A DNA stretch of 10,043 nt from an uncultured bacterium. Its GTDB lineage: Bacteria; Cloacimonadota; Cloacimonadia; Cloacimonadales; Cloacimonadaceae. The notes below the pieces were generated by a model, which was not told where the DNA came from, ran no database searches, and saw nothing but the letters and a program-made list of their open reading frames with translations. Positions 1 to 7,869 of this stretch are shown one piece after another. The position numbers and the translations under genes are program-made. Positions within the stretch are counted from its first letter, which is position 1, and the number at the start of each line of letters is the position of its first letter. The stretch is from NCBI GenBank assembly GCA_937960795.1, contig CALGPA010000055.1:1-10043 (forward strand), given 5' to 3'.

Positions 1-982
1 AGTTTGCTGTTCCCAATGAAGCCCATCCGGCAGGCGGGACGCTTACTTCAAAGCTTTCTGCCAATTGGTCTTCCATCAAGGTGCTGAAGCTCCACACGGG
101 GGTGTCTATTGCATCGCCGTGTTCGTTGTAGGGAACTACTTGCCAGTAGAAGGTAGTGGAGGCTTCAAGGTCTTCAAGATCATAGCTTGTCACTTCGCCA
201 AGATCTGCTGTGAAAGCAGGAGGATTGACGGTGTCAAAATGAAGTTTGTAGCCTGTGGGTAAACCGCTTCCGGCAGACCACTGCAAGGTAACACTGTTTT
301 CCATGAGAGGGACGCCGTTTGCGGGGCCAACCAAGTTTGCCGCACTTGGAGGATCGGTGATCACAAGTTCGGTCATGTTGAAGGTGATGTTGCTGCGATT
401 TGAGCTGGTGCTTCCGGTAGTAGCATCGATGGCTTCATTGCTATCATTCTGATAGCGCAGTGAGCTTACGAAACCGGTAGTAGAATAAAAAACAGAAGCA
501 TTCTGGGTGTAGGTACCCGGGATAATGCTGGTGACTACGTCCACCAAAATGTTTGAAGTTCCATCCCAATCAAAGGGAGCGTTGAAAGTATGAACATTCA
601 TGCCATCAACAGGCTGGAAATCGTTCTCATAGAAGACTTCGGTGTAGGTGCCTTCTTCAAAAGTGGTGGTAAGAGCGCTCTGATCGGTGGTTTTGATGCG
701 AATCGCAAAATTCGGCATCGGTGAGCAGTTGTTTACATTATCCACATTAAATGCGAGTGAGTTAATGGGACCTGCGCCGCCACCGGCGGCTTCAATCTCA
801 GAGGCAGTGTAAAGATACTGTTGACGGAAGTTCTTGTAATAAGTACCGTAGGGAGTGGGAACACCTGAGGTTCCATTGGTACTAGTACCGTCGCCAATAG
901 TTATATTTACTTGCGCAAAGAGAGTACTGAACATTCCTAATCCTAAGATCAGGAGGATGATTAACAGTTTGTGTCTGTTCAT
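1..982 (-). CDS. Secreted surface protein with Fn3 domain and start of a cleaved-adhesin-like domain (3' end beyond window)
   Basis: The reading frame is open from ATG at 982-980 to the window edge, 327 residues without a stop. Residues 1-23 are a classical signal peptide (MNRHK, a hydrophobic LLIILLILGLGMF core, cleavage after LFA|Q). Residues 24-205 form a beta-rich domain with motifs such as TPYGTYYKNFRQQYLYTASE and INSLAFNV, a style I associate with Cloacimonadota/Bacteroidetes exported proteins; I cannot give it a firm family name. Residues 210-302 look like a fibronectin type III domain (DPPSAANLVGPANG, VTLQWSAGSG, TTFYWQVVPYN). From about residue 308, AESFEVSVPPAGW matches the opening of 'choice-of-anchor J'/cleaved-adhesin domains. 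The visible part has no membrane segment other than the signal peptide. A C-terminal sorting domain would be expected beyond the window but cannot be seen. The ribosome site AAGGAGA (988-994) supports the start. It appears to be a single gene with its own promoter. Probably surface-attached; ligand unknown. Confidence 0.85.
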   Translation of the reverse strand, partial: MNRHKLLIILLILGLGMFSTLFAQVNITIGDGTSTNGTSGVPTPYGTYYKNFRQQYLYTASEIEAAGGGAGPINSLAFNVDNVNNCSPMPNFAIRIKTTDQSALTTTFEEGTYTEVFYENDFQPVDGMNVHTFNAPFDWDGTSNILVDVVTSIIPGTYTQNASVFYSTTGFVSSLRYQNDSNEAIDATTGSTSSNRSNITFNMTELVITDPPSAANLVGPANGVPLMENSVTLQWSAGSGLPTGYKLHFDTVNPPAFTADLGEVTSYDLEDLEASTTFYWQVVPYNEHGDAIDTPVWSFSTLMEDQLAESFEVSVPPAGWASLGTAN

Positions 983-1019
983 ACTGTTCTCCTTGTTTTG
1001 TTTGTAGTAGTTTTCAGCT

Positions 1020-1039
1020 TTCGAACACAGTGGTTCGAA
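1020..1039 (-). promoter_or_regulatory. Inverted repeat TTCGAAC-N6-GTTCGAA at the promoter/leader start
   Basis: A perfect 7-bp inverted repeat with a 6-nt centre. Each arm also contains the palindrome TTCGAA. It lies immediately downstream of the -10 element, across the predicted transcription start. It could be an operator for a dimeric repressor, or a hairpin at the 5' end of the mRNA that protects it from decay. The sequence does not distinguish these. Confidence 0.4.
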
Positions 1040-1042
1040 CTC

Positions 1043-1051
1043 ATTATAACA
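1043..1051 (-). promoter_or_regulatory. Extended -10 promoter of the surface-protein gene
   Basis: On the minus strand the sequence reads TGTTATAAT, a perfect extended -10 element (TGn plus TATAAT). It would start transcription near 1036, giving a leader of about 54 nt before the ATG at 982. A TTGACG hexamer lies upstream (1073-1078), but the 24-nt spacing is too long for a standard -35, so the extended -10 probably carries the promoter. The rest of the 983-1167 gap shows no clear terminator for the sagB end of the upstream operon. Expression data are absent; this is motif-based. Confidence 0.6.
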
Positions 1052-1167
1052 CATAAAAACGAGAAATCTACTCGTCAACCCAACTTAATGGAAGTGCAAA
1101 AACTTGTAAAGGAAAATTTCTTGGTTTAAGCTTTTGCTGCTCAATGCAAGGCAGATCTTCCTGAGGA

Positions 1168-2067
1168 TCATGAGCCTTTTTTGCCGATCGTGGTTGCATA
1201 GATCACAAACTCTTCAGTCCCGTCGATGCGTAAGGCGTCGTTGAGCGCTTCATCCAGATATGCCCCGATCATGCAGGCTCCACAACCGATGGCTTCGGAA
1301 GCCAAATGGAGGTTTTGCCCGATGTGCCCGGCATCCAGATATAGGTAGCGATATCCGCGCTGACCATAGCGCCATACGGTGCGATAGGGGACAGCTGTGA
1401 AGATGAAATTCACTGCAGATGTCCTAAGCATCTCTTGGCGGAAACAGGCTTCAAAGATGTGGTTTTGGATCTCCGGACTTTCATCGATGAGGATGAGGCA
1501 ATGCTTGATGGGATGATAGTAATACAAGCCGGGCTTGAGTCCGGTGACACGATGGATGTCCACAAAGGTCTCGATGGGATGTCTGCTGCCGGCGGATGGG
1601 ACATTGCGGAAGGTGATCTCCATGCGTTCATTGGAGCGGAAATCACGCGCCCAACTGCTGCAATAGAGCAGCCATGACAGCTCTTCTTGGCTGATGGCAT
1701 CATCGGAGTATTTTCGCAGACTGCGGCGCTCTGAGATGGCATCTTTTAGGCTCATTGAGCCAAAATCCAGAGTGCCGACAGCGGGCAGGGCAAAGAGCTC
1801 TCCGCTGCGGGCTTTGATGGCGTCCGGACGGGGAATGCTGCATTCCTGGTCACTTTTGTCGGCATAGATGTATCTGCTAAGGCGCACAAAGTCCGCACCG
1901 ATCTTCTCAGCTTTGGGACGCTCGGAGGAGATCTCTTCCAAAAGCGGCCTCATCGTGGATTCCAATAGCTGAATCTCATCAAGACTGAGCCCCGTCTCTT
2001 GGTGGATTTCTTCATCTGTGTAGCCACGGGTTTTGTAGTATAGATAGTCAAATGATCTGGGTTCCAT
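1168..2067 (-). CDS. SagB/ThcOx-type nitroreductase family protein, standalone
   Basis: The 299-residue protein carries the FMN-dependent nitroreductase fold of the SagB type. Landmarks are ERRSLRKYS (113-121, the usual N-terminal flavin-contacting 'RRSxRxY' motif), PSAGSRHPIE (157-166), GLYYYHP (180-186), and the C-terminal block YLDAGHIGQNLHLASEAIG (243-261) through GACMIGAY. SagB proteins are best known as dehydrogenases that oxidise azolines to azoles on ribosomal peptides. No YcaO cyclodehydratase or precursor peptide is in this window, so that role is not supported; a general flavin oxidoreductase is the safe call. Residues 14-42 (GYTDEEIHQETGLSLDEIQL) resemble a helix-turn-helix, an unusual extension. 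The start is firm: AGGAGGT (2071-2077) sits three bases before the ATG, rather close. It follows manC by 18 bp and is the last gene of the minus-strand cluster. Confidence 0.85.
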   Translation of the reverse strand: MEPRSFDYLYYKTRGYTDEEIHQETGLSLDEIQLLESTMRPLLEEISSERPKAEKIGADFVRLSRYIYADKSDQECSIPRPDAIKARSGELFALPAVGTLDFGSMSLKDAISERRSLRKYSDDAISQEELSWLLYCSSWARDFRSNERMEITFRNVPSAGSRHPIETFVDIHRVTGLKPGLYYYHPIKHCLILIDESPEIQNHIFEACFRQEMLRTSAVNFIFTAVPYRTVWRYGQRGYRYLYLDAGHIGQNLHLASEAIGCGACMIGAYLDEALNDALRIDGTEEFVIYATTIGKKGS

Positions 2068-2085
2068 ATTACCTCCTAAAAACTA

Positions 2086-3141
2086 TTATAATAGATCCTT
2101 GCGGTCTTCCTGGCGGAGCCAATCCACCACCTTTTTCACGTCTTCAGCGCGATCTTTGGGCGCCAGCAGGATGGCGTCAGGCGTTTCAATCAGGCAGATA
2201 TCGTCCATGCCGATGAGTGCCACAAACTTGTCTGAGCGGATGAAGTTTCCCTTGGAATCCAAGGCAAATAGCTCGGAAATGCTGCTGTTGAGATTCTCGT
2301 CCCGAGGGCAGATCTCAGAAAGAGCTTTGAAGCTGCCGACGTCCGTCCATCCGATATCCACCGGGATGACCACGCGATTTGTAGCTTTTTCCATGATGCC
2401 GATATCGATGGGGATGCGCGGCATCATGCTGTAGATAGGGGAGATGTCCGCGCCATAACCATGTCTTTGCCAGAGCGCATCGATCTGAGCGCAGAGCTTT
2501 GAGATCTCGGGCGCATGCCTATCAAAGGCTTTTAAGATGCTGTCAATGCTCCAAGCGAAGATGCCGCTATTCCAGAAGAATCCGCCTTTTTCCAGAAAGC
2601 CTTCAGCTGTCGCTCTATCCGGCTTTTCTTTGAAGCGGATCACCTCGCGGCAATCGTCTGAGACAGTCTTTCCTGCCTCGATATATCCATATCCGGTGGC
2701 AGGATAATCCGGCATGATCCCAAAGGTGATCAGATCCCCCGCCAAGGCAGCGCGTGAGGCAGTCTTCAGGTGTCCTCTGAAGGCTTCATCATCACGGATC
2801 ACGTGATCCGCCGGAAGCACCAGCATCGGAGTATTCTGACTGTAGCGCGCCTTTAGGTATTGAACGCTGAGAGCAATGCAGGGAGCGGTATTCATTCCAA
2901 AAGGCTCCATGATGATGTTTTCTGTGGGAAGCGATGGTAGATGACGGCGCACCAGCTCAGCTTGATCAGCCGCGGTGACCACATAGATGTCGGTTATCGG
3001 GATGATGGGCAGGAGCCTGTCCACGCTGAGCTGAATCATCGAGCGTTCGTCTGCCACTCGTAGAAATTGTTTTGGCATCCTTGTGCGGCTTTGCGGCCAG
3101 AACCTTGTGCCAAATCCGCCTGCCATAATGAGGGCTATCAT
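2086..3141 (-). CDS. manC: Mannose-1-phosphate guanylyltransferase (GDP-mannose pyrophosphorylase), single domain
   Basis: Makes GDP-mannose from mannose-1-phosphate and GTP in the cytoplasm, feeding mannose, fucose and rhamnose-type sugars into LPS, capsule or glycoprotein. The 351-residue protein shows the nucleotidyltransferase signature AGGFGTRFWPQSR (7-19) with the lysine in PKQF (23-26), the PADH metal-site region (110-113), FKEKP (170-174), FFWNSGIF (188-195), IDIGIMEK (245-252) and GWTDVGSF (264-271). Two-domain ManC proteins of about 470 residues add a phosphomannose isomerase cupin; here the sequence stops soon after the left-handed helix region, so the isomerase must come from another gene. 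The start is supported by AGGAGAG just upstream. Tandem stops TAA TAG end the gene. It lies 18 bp after lolA and 18 bp before sagB in the same cluster. The specific name manC rests on the motif set; a homologous sugar-nucleotide specificity is possible but less likely. Confidence 0.9.
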   Translation of the reverse strand: MIALIMAGGFGTRFWPQSRTRMPKQFLRVADERSMIQLSVDRLLPIIPITDIYVVTAADQAELVRRHLPSLPTENIIMEPFGMNTAPCIALSVQYLKARYSQNTPMLVLPADHVIRDDEAFRGHLKTASRAALAGDLITFGIMPDYPATGYGYIEAGKTVSDDCREVIRFKEKPDRATAEGFLEKGGFFWNSGIFAWSIDSILKAFDRHAPEISKLCAQIDALWQRHGYGADISPIYSMMPRIPIDIGIMEKATNRVVIPVDIGWTDVGSFKALSEICPRDENLNSSISELFALDSKGNFIRSDKFVALIGMDDICLIETPDAILLAPKDRAEDVKKVVDWLRQEDRKDLL

Positions 3142-3159
3142 AGATCTCTCCTGATGTCG

Positions 3160-3771
3160 TTATTGTTGAATGATCTGGGTCTCCTCGGGATAGCGAAAGT
3201 TCCATACACTAGCGGGGATGGCGCCGTCAAAGACTATCTTTGAAAAGCTATAGCTCACCGTGTTTTGGGAGTGATCCTGATAGCTGAGCTTACGCACAAT
3301 GCCGCTGTCATATGCGATGTCGGCGTTGATTTCGCGGATGAAGGGATCATCTTCGGGACTCAATCTGATCCGGAGCAATCCGCCGCTTGTTCCCAAGATC
3401 TCCACAGCGCTTTGATCCCAATAAAGCTGCAAGAGTTCGATGGGATTCATACGGTTAAATTCCGGGAGGATATCGCTGACAAATAGGGTGGAGGAAGAGC
3501 CGTCATAGAGCTCAGCTCTACCAGAATAGACGAGCAGTCTCTGCAGAGCCGGCTCCTCAAAGCTGATCAGCAATCGCGGGGGCTGAAAATAGATCTTGCC
3601 CTCATAGACGATACTGCGATCCAGCTGACTAAAGTGATTGGTCTGCTTTAGATTTGCGCTAAAAGTTTGGATGGAGCCATAGCGAGCCTGCAGCTTGTTT
3701 TGGATCTCAGAAGGAGTCTGCGCAAAGAGAAAAGCGCATACAAACAGGGCAATAAAGCTAATCTTCTTCAT
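3160..3771 (-). CDS. lolA: Outer-membrane lipoprotein carrier protein LolA
   Basis: Periplasmic chaperone that takes lipoproteins released by LolCDE at the inner membrane and ferries them to the outer membrane. The 203-residue product has a short signal peptide (MKKISFIALFVCAFLFA, cleavage before QTP) and LolA family features: the opening IQNKLQARYGSIQTFSANLKQ (23-43), YEGKIYFQPPRLLISFEEP (56-74), a lipid-cradle beta-sheet fold pattern, LFVSD (96-100), and a C-terminal repeat of aromatic-hydrophobic strands to YPEETQ. The start ATG lies inside the ftsK 3' end (14-bp overlap), with GGGAG (3778-3782) placed six bases upstream, so translation is probably coupled. The ftsK-lolA order is conserved in E. 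coli and many other Gram-negatives, which strengthens the call. No LolB is visible here. Confidence 0.92.
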   Translation of the reverse strand: MKKISFIALFVCAFLFAQTPSEIQNKLQARYGSIQTFSANLKQTNHFSQLDRSIVYEGKIYFQPPRLLISFEEPALQRLLVYSGRAELYDGSSSTLFVSDILPEFNRMNPIELLQLYWDQSAVEILGTSGGLLRIRLSPEDDPFIREINADIAYDSGIVRKLSYQDHSQNTVSYSFSKIVFDGAIPASVWNFRYPEETQIIQQ

Positions 3772-5980
3772 TCATCACTCCCATGCGGACGAGATCATCC
3801 CGACTCGCGATCACATCACGGGATTTACTGCCCAAATGGGGCCCCACGATCTGAGCTTGCTCAAGAAGGTCGACCAATCTGCCCGCGCGGGCATAGCCGA
3901 TCTTAAAATGCCTTTGCAACATGGAGACGGAGGCGGTGTTTGAGCGAACCACCACCTTTGCCGCTTCCGGGAAGAGATCGTCGTCCCAGTCCACAAAGCT
4001 ATTGAGCTTGTTTTGAATATCCTCTTGCAGGCTAAAATCTTGTCTCGGCTTGGGTTGTTGTGCCAGAAAGTCGTTTACCCGAGCAATCTCCGCATCGGAG
4101 ACAAATGCCCCATGAATGCGCTCAGGCAGGGCTTTGCCCGGCGGCACGAAGAGCATGTCTCCGCTGCCCAAAAGGCGTTCTGCTCCGATCATGTCGAGGA
4201 TCACACGGCTATCCACTCTTGAGGAGACCCGAAATGCGATCCGCGCCGAGAAATTTGCCTTGATGATGCCGGTGATGACCTTGATGGAGGGTCTTTGTGT
4301 CGCCAGGATGAGGTGGATGCCCACCGCCCGCGCCATCTGCGCCAAGCGTGCAATCGGCAGCTCGATATCCTTGCCGCTGGTCATGATCAAATCGGCAAAT
4401 TCATCCACCACGATCACGATATAAGGTAGCCTCTCCATCTCCTCATCGCCCGTGGCTTTTTCATTGTAGCTGATGATCTCGCGCACCTTGGCTTCTTGCA
4501 AGAGCTCATAACGCCGCTCCATCTCTTTGACAGACCAATACATGGTTTCCAAAGCGGTATCGGGGTCGGTGACGACATTACCGATGAGATGGGGAAGCTC
4601 AGAGTAACCTGCCAGTTCCACCCGCTTGGGATCGATCAGGATGAGCCTGAGATCATCCGGCGTGGTGCGCATGATCAGACTCATCAGAATGGTGTTGATA
4701 CAGACGGATTTTCCGCTGCCGGTAGCACCTGCAATGAGTAGATGCGGCATCTTTGCCAGATCCGCAATGATGGCTCTGCCGGAGATGTCTTTGCCCAGAC
4801 CAAATGCCAGCTTGGAGCTGCTTTGCTGCATCTCGTCGGAAAGCAGGAGATCCTTCAGATAGATCATGTCCCGCGTGAGATTGGGGATCTCGATTCCGAT
4901 CAAGCCACGCCCCGGGATCGGCGCTTGCACGCGGATGGACTTCGCCTTGATCGCCAAAGCCAGATCATCTGCCAAAGAGGCAAATTTGGAGACCTTCACC
5001 CCCTTGGCGGGCTCAAGCTCATACTGCGTGATGATCGGCCCGATATTCACATTGCGCACTTCCGCCTCAATGCCAAATTCCGCCAGTTTACCCTGCATTA
5101 CAGAGCTCGTGCTGAGGATCTGCGCCTCGATCTCTTTGCGATCTTTTTCCGAGAGCTTGACCGGGCTTTCCAAAAATTCTTCCACTTCCGGCTTGCGATA
5201 GGGACGCGAGTCGTCATCCGGATCCGTTCTTTGTTTGACCGGCTCAGGCTTTGCTTGTGGGGCAGAGGCGGTCTTGCTCTCCAGCTCCACGTGATCGGAG
5301 ATATTGGGCATATTCTCAGCTTTGGGCTTTGCCATCAGCTCATCGACCACCACGGCCGGTTTGCTCTTGGTGATCTGCGGCTTTGGCTGACTAAATCCGC
5401 TCATTAGCCAGCTCTTGATCCGCCCAAAATCCAAGATTAGGATCAAAGACAGGATCATGCTCCCGACCAAGATAATACGCGCACCCAGATCCTTAAAAAT
5501 CGCCGCTAACAGCCGATACAAAGCCAAGGGGATGATACTCTGCGAATAGTTCGTGAGCCTCGCCGATAAGAGTGCCTGCACAAAAAACAGCACTACCAAA
5601 AACAAATATGCCTTCTGCCGAGAAGATCTCAGATCGGGATCTACAAAGTATTGAAAAGTGACGCCACAAATGATGATAAAACCAAAAAGAGCAAACCAAT
5701 AGCCAAAAATATAGCTAAAAATGAAGCCAAATAACACTCCAAAGACTCCGATCGGATTTGCCGTTTCTGCCCCGCTATCACTAAACCAGCTGAAGATATT
5801 GCCGTTATCCGCCAAAGTCTGCATATCCTCCGATAGGCTGTTGTAGCCCATCAAGAGCGATATTATCACTAAAAGCGAGATCAAGCAGATCCCCGCTGAG
5901 ATCAAGCGCTTCTGCGTCTTTGAAAGTGGCTTGCGCTCTTTCTTGGTCTTGCTTTTTGCGGCTTGTTTGCGTTTTGCCAT
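3758..5980 (-). CDS. ftsK: DNA translocase FtsK/SpoIIIE
   Basis: Septum-located motor that pumps chromosome ends apart and helps resolve dimers during division. Domain order in the 740 residues: Lys-rich N-terminus (1-25); membrane region with hydrophobic segments near 26-45, 76-108, 123-141 and 166-185, as in the four-helix FtsK anchor; a Pro/Lys/Asp-rich linker (about 198-262), short compared with E. coli FtsK; alpha/beta motor with Walker A GATGSGKS (418-425), PKRVELAGY (451-459), Walker B IVIVVDEFADL (521-531) and LILATQRPS (557-565); and a C-terminal winged-helix gamma domain (about 672-740) with ASVSMLQRHFKIGYARAGRL, which in the family reads the KOPS guide sequences and contacts XerD. 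All motifs are intact, so the protein should be active. AGGAAGGAG just before the ATG fixes the start and overlaps the stop of the YchF-like gene. Overlaps lolA by 14 bp. Confidence 0.96.
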   Translation of the reverse strand: MAKRKQAAKSKTKKERKPLSKTQKRLISAGICLISLLVIISLLMGYNSLSEDMQTLADNGNIFSWFSDSGAETANPIGVFGVLFGFIFSYIFGYWFALFGFIIICGVTFQYFVDPDLRSSRQKAYLFLVVLFFVQALLSARLTNYSQSIIPLALYRLLAAIFKDLGARIILVGSMILSLILILDFGRIKSWLMSGFSQPKPQITKSKPAVVVDELMAKPKAENMPNISDHVELESKTASAPQAKPEPVKQRTDPDDDSRPYRKPEVEEFLESPVKLSEKDRKEIEAQILSTSSVMQGKLAEFGIEAEVRNVNIGPIITQYELEPAKGVKVSKFASLADDLALAIKAKSIRVQAPIPGRGLIGIEIPNLTRDMIYLKDLLLSDEMQQSSSKLAFGLGKDISGRAIIADLAKMPHLLIAGATGSGKSVCINTILMSLIMRTTPDDLRLILIDPKRVELAGYSELPHLIGNVVTDPDTALETMYWSVKEMERRYELLQEAKVREIISYNEKATGDEEMERLPYIVIVVDEFADLIMTSGKDIELPIARLAQMARAVGIHLILATQRPSIKVITGIIKANFSARIAFRVSSRVDSRVILDMIGAERLLGSGDMLFVPPGKALPERIHGAFVSDAEIARVNDFLAQQPKPRQDFSLQEDIQNKLNSFVDWDDDLFPEAAKVVVRSNTASVSMLQRHFKIGYARAGRLVDLLEQAQIVGPHLGSKSRDVIASRDDLVRMGVMNEED

Positions 5981-5989
5981 GCTCCTTCC

Positions 5990-7066
5990 TTAGACGTTGA
6001 AGCGGATATTGAGGATGTCCCCGTCCTTGACGATATAATCTTTGCCTTCCAGACGGAAGAGTCCCTTTTCCCGCAGGTGTTTTTCACTGCCATGAGCCAT
6101 GATGTCATCATAGTTAAAACATTCAGCTCGGATAAAACCTCGTGCCAGATCACTGTGGATCTTGCCGGCGGCGGTGACAGCATTTGCTCCCCGGGTGATG
6201 GTCCAAGCGCGCACCTCGTCTTCACCCACCGTGAAAAACGAGATCAAACCCAAAAGCTCATAGCAGAGCATAGTCAGCCGATCGCGGATGGAAAGCTCCA
6301 TGCCCATATCCGCCATAAACAGATCAGCCTCTTCAGGGCTCAAAGTGCTAAGCTCCTGCTCAAACTTCCCGGCAATCTTCTCAGCCATAAATCCGCGCTC
6401 GCGCACCTTCGCCAGCAGCTCTTCCTGCTCTGAGAATCCATTTTCCGTGGTGCTTAAGAGCACCAAAAGCGGCTTGGCACTGAAGAATTGGAAACCGCGA
6501 ATGGCCTTTGCCTCATCTTCCGCCAGATCCATATCTCGGATGCTTTGGTTTTGCTGAAGATGCTCCACGATCCGATTCAGCGCCTTCTCTTCGATCTGGA
6601 TGGCAGGAGTCTTGACCCCGCGCTTGTAGCCCAATTGGATCTTCTCAAGCCGTTTCTCTGCCACGACCATGTCGCTGAGGATCATCTCATCCTCAAAATA
6701 GGAGAGATTCTTCAGGGGATCCACCGCGCCATAAAGCTGATCCAACTCCTCATCCACATAGGATCTCAAGATCAGGACAAAGGCCTCGCAAGACTTGATC
6801 TCCGAAAAGATCTGAGATTCCGGATTCTCGCCCTCTTTGGCAAAGATCCCCGGAAAATCGTGAAATTCCACATTGGCATAGATAGTCTTCTTGGGTTTAT
6901 AAAGCTCGCTTAGGCGGGTGATGCGCTCATCTGTGACCTGCACCACTCCGATATTTGCCTCAGAGGCAGGAGGAGTATATTTATCAGTCTCGTGCTCAGA
7001 CTCCGTGAGAGCATTGAATATCGTGGTTTTACCGCTTTTTGGTGGACCGATCAGGGCTACTTTCAT
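5990..7066 (-). CDS. YchF-like P-loop NTPase with TGS (DUF933) domain, divergent nucleotide motifs
   Basis: Member of the Obg/YchF translation-factor class. YchF (OLA1) binds ribosomes and prefers ATP over GTP. The 358 residues align along their whole length with YchF: Walker A GPPKSGKT (7-14; usual GLPNVGKS), switch/G3 DFPG (70-73; usual DIAG), a coiled-coil-like helical insert (about 125-185), and the C-terminal TGS region (about 275-358) with FFTVGEDEVRAWTI, GKIHSDLARGFIRAE and the closing EGKDYIVKDGD...RFNV typical of YchF. The G4 position reads STTE (205-208) where YchF has NxxE, the motif tied to ATP preference; the Asn is Ser here. This points to a divergent paralogue rather than the standard YchF, so I give no symbol. 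Its start ATGA overlaps the rluB-type stop by 4 bp, with AAGGA upstream; ftsK follows after 9 bp. Confidence 0.88.
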   Translation of the reverse strand: MKVALIGPPKSGKTTIFNALTESEHETDKYTPPASEANIGVVQVTDERITRLSELYKPKKTIYANVEFHDFPGIFAKEGENPESQIFSEIKSCEAFVLILRSYVDEELDQLYGAVDPLKNLSYFEDEMILSDMVVAEKRLEKIQLGYKRGVKTPAIQIEEKALNRIVEHLQQNQSIRDMDLAEDEAKAIRGFQFFSAKPLLVLLSTTENGFSEQEELLAKVRERGFMAEKIAGKFEQELSTLSPEEADLFMADMGMELSIRDRLTMLCYELLGLISFFTVGEDEVRAWTITRGANAVTAAGKIHSDLARGFIRAECFNYDDIMAHGSEKHLREKGLFRLEGKDYIVKDGDILNIRFNV

Positions 7067-7869
7067 CTTTTATCCTTGTTCTGTTTTTTCTTTGAACTTG
7101 CCGCCATGTAAAGGGATCTGACCTCAGGCGGCAAAAGCGGGCGCCAACGCCCTTTGGGAAGATCTCCCAGATGGATGGGGCCAAACTGCAGACGCTTGAG
7201 CATCTTCACTTTGCCCCCCACAGCCTCAATCATCAGCCGGATCTGCCGTTTGCGACCCTCGGTGATGATCATCTTCAGGCTCATCGAAGTCTCATTTTCA
7301 CTTTTCACAAAGACCGCCGCCGTCTGCGTGAGCCCACCTTCGATCTCCACTCCTTTGCGCAGGTTCTGCAAGGCAGCCCGCGATAGCCGAGGCTCGATGT
7401 CCACCTTGTAGACCTTCTCCACCTTGTGACTGGGATGCGTGAGCTCCTTGATCAAAGCGCCGTCATTTGTAAAAAGTAAAAGACCCTCACTGGCCTTGTC
7501 CAAACGCCCGGCATAGGGTAGAGATCTAAACTTCTCAGGCAAGAGATCATAGACCGTGCGCCTCTCATACTCATCCTTTTGGGAGACCACATAGCCCGAA
7601 GGTTTGTTCAGGACGATGAAGATCTTTTCCTGGTCATGAGTGAGCAATTTGCCCGCGTGATAGACCTTATCGTGCTCAGGATCCACCTTTTGTGAGAGAT
7701 CCCGACAAGTCTCGCCATTGATGCTGATCACCCCGGAGAGTATCAACTCCTCCGTTTTGCGACGACTGCCCAAGCCACAATCCGCCAAAAAGCGGTTTAG
7801 GCGGACCTCTTTACCAGGCTTCGAGGCTGTTTTGGACGACTGTTTTGAAGATATTGCTGAAGATTTCAC
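7063..7869 (-). CDS. 23S/16S rRNA pseudouridine synthase, RluB/RsuA family
   Basis: Isomerises uridine to pseudouridine in ribosomal RNA. With the GTG start at 7869 the protein has 268 residues: a low-complexity Ser/Lys head (1-20), S4 RNA-binding domain VRLNRFLADCGLGSRR (22-37) to about 68, then the RsuA-type catalytic domain with FIVLNKPSGYVVSQ (84-97), the catalytic motif AGRLDKASEGLLLFTND (120-136, Asp124 the nucleophile), HPSHKVEKVYKV (145-156) and EGRKRQIRLM (204-213). A Lys-rich tail closes it. RluB, RluE, RluF and RsuA cannot be separated by eye; RluB-like is most likely from the full S4 domain and Lys-rich tail. The start was chosen for GAGGAAG six bases before the GTG. ATGs at 7911 and 7956 in the same frame lack a good ribosome site and deepen the overlap with lptE. 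Even so, 59 bp overlap lptE. Confidence 0.88.
   Translation of the reverse strand: MKSSAISSKQSSKTASKPGKEVRLNRFLADCGLGSRRKTEELILSGVISINGETCRDLSQKVDPEHDKVYHAGKLLTHDQEKIFIVLNKPSGYVVSQKDEYERRTVYDLLPEKFRSLPYAGRLDKASEGLLLFTNDGALIKELTHPSHKVEKVYKVDIEPRLSRAALQNLRKGVEIEGGLTQTAAVFVKSENETSMSLKMIITEGRKRQIRLMIEAVGGKVKMLKRLQFGPIHLGDLPKGRWRPLLPPEVRSLYMAASSKKKQNKDKR

Noticed and set aside
1049..1167. Rho-independent terminator for the minus-strand operon
   Set aside because: The only nearby dyad (about 1153-1168) has a mismatch, a two-base loop and no following T run on the minus strand.
1168..2067. Azole-peptide (streptolysin S-like) biosynthesis cluster suggested by the SagB-type gene
   Set aside because: No YcaO cyclodehydratase, precursor peptide or exporter in the window; neighbours are housekeeping envelope genes.
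4742..5407. 221-codon plus-strand open frame opposite ftsK
   Set aside because: It is antisense to the conserved FtsK linker and alpha domain, has no domain pattern and no ribosome site; it is a shadow of a GC-biased real gene.
3758..7066. High density of GATC sites
   Set aside because: They follow from frequent ATC, GAT and ATG-adjacent codons in these genes; without a genome background no enrichment can be claimed.
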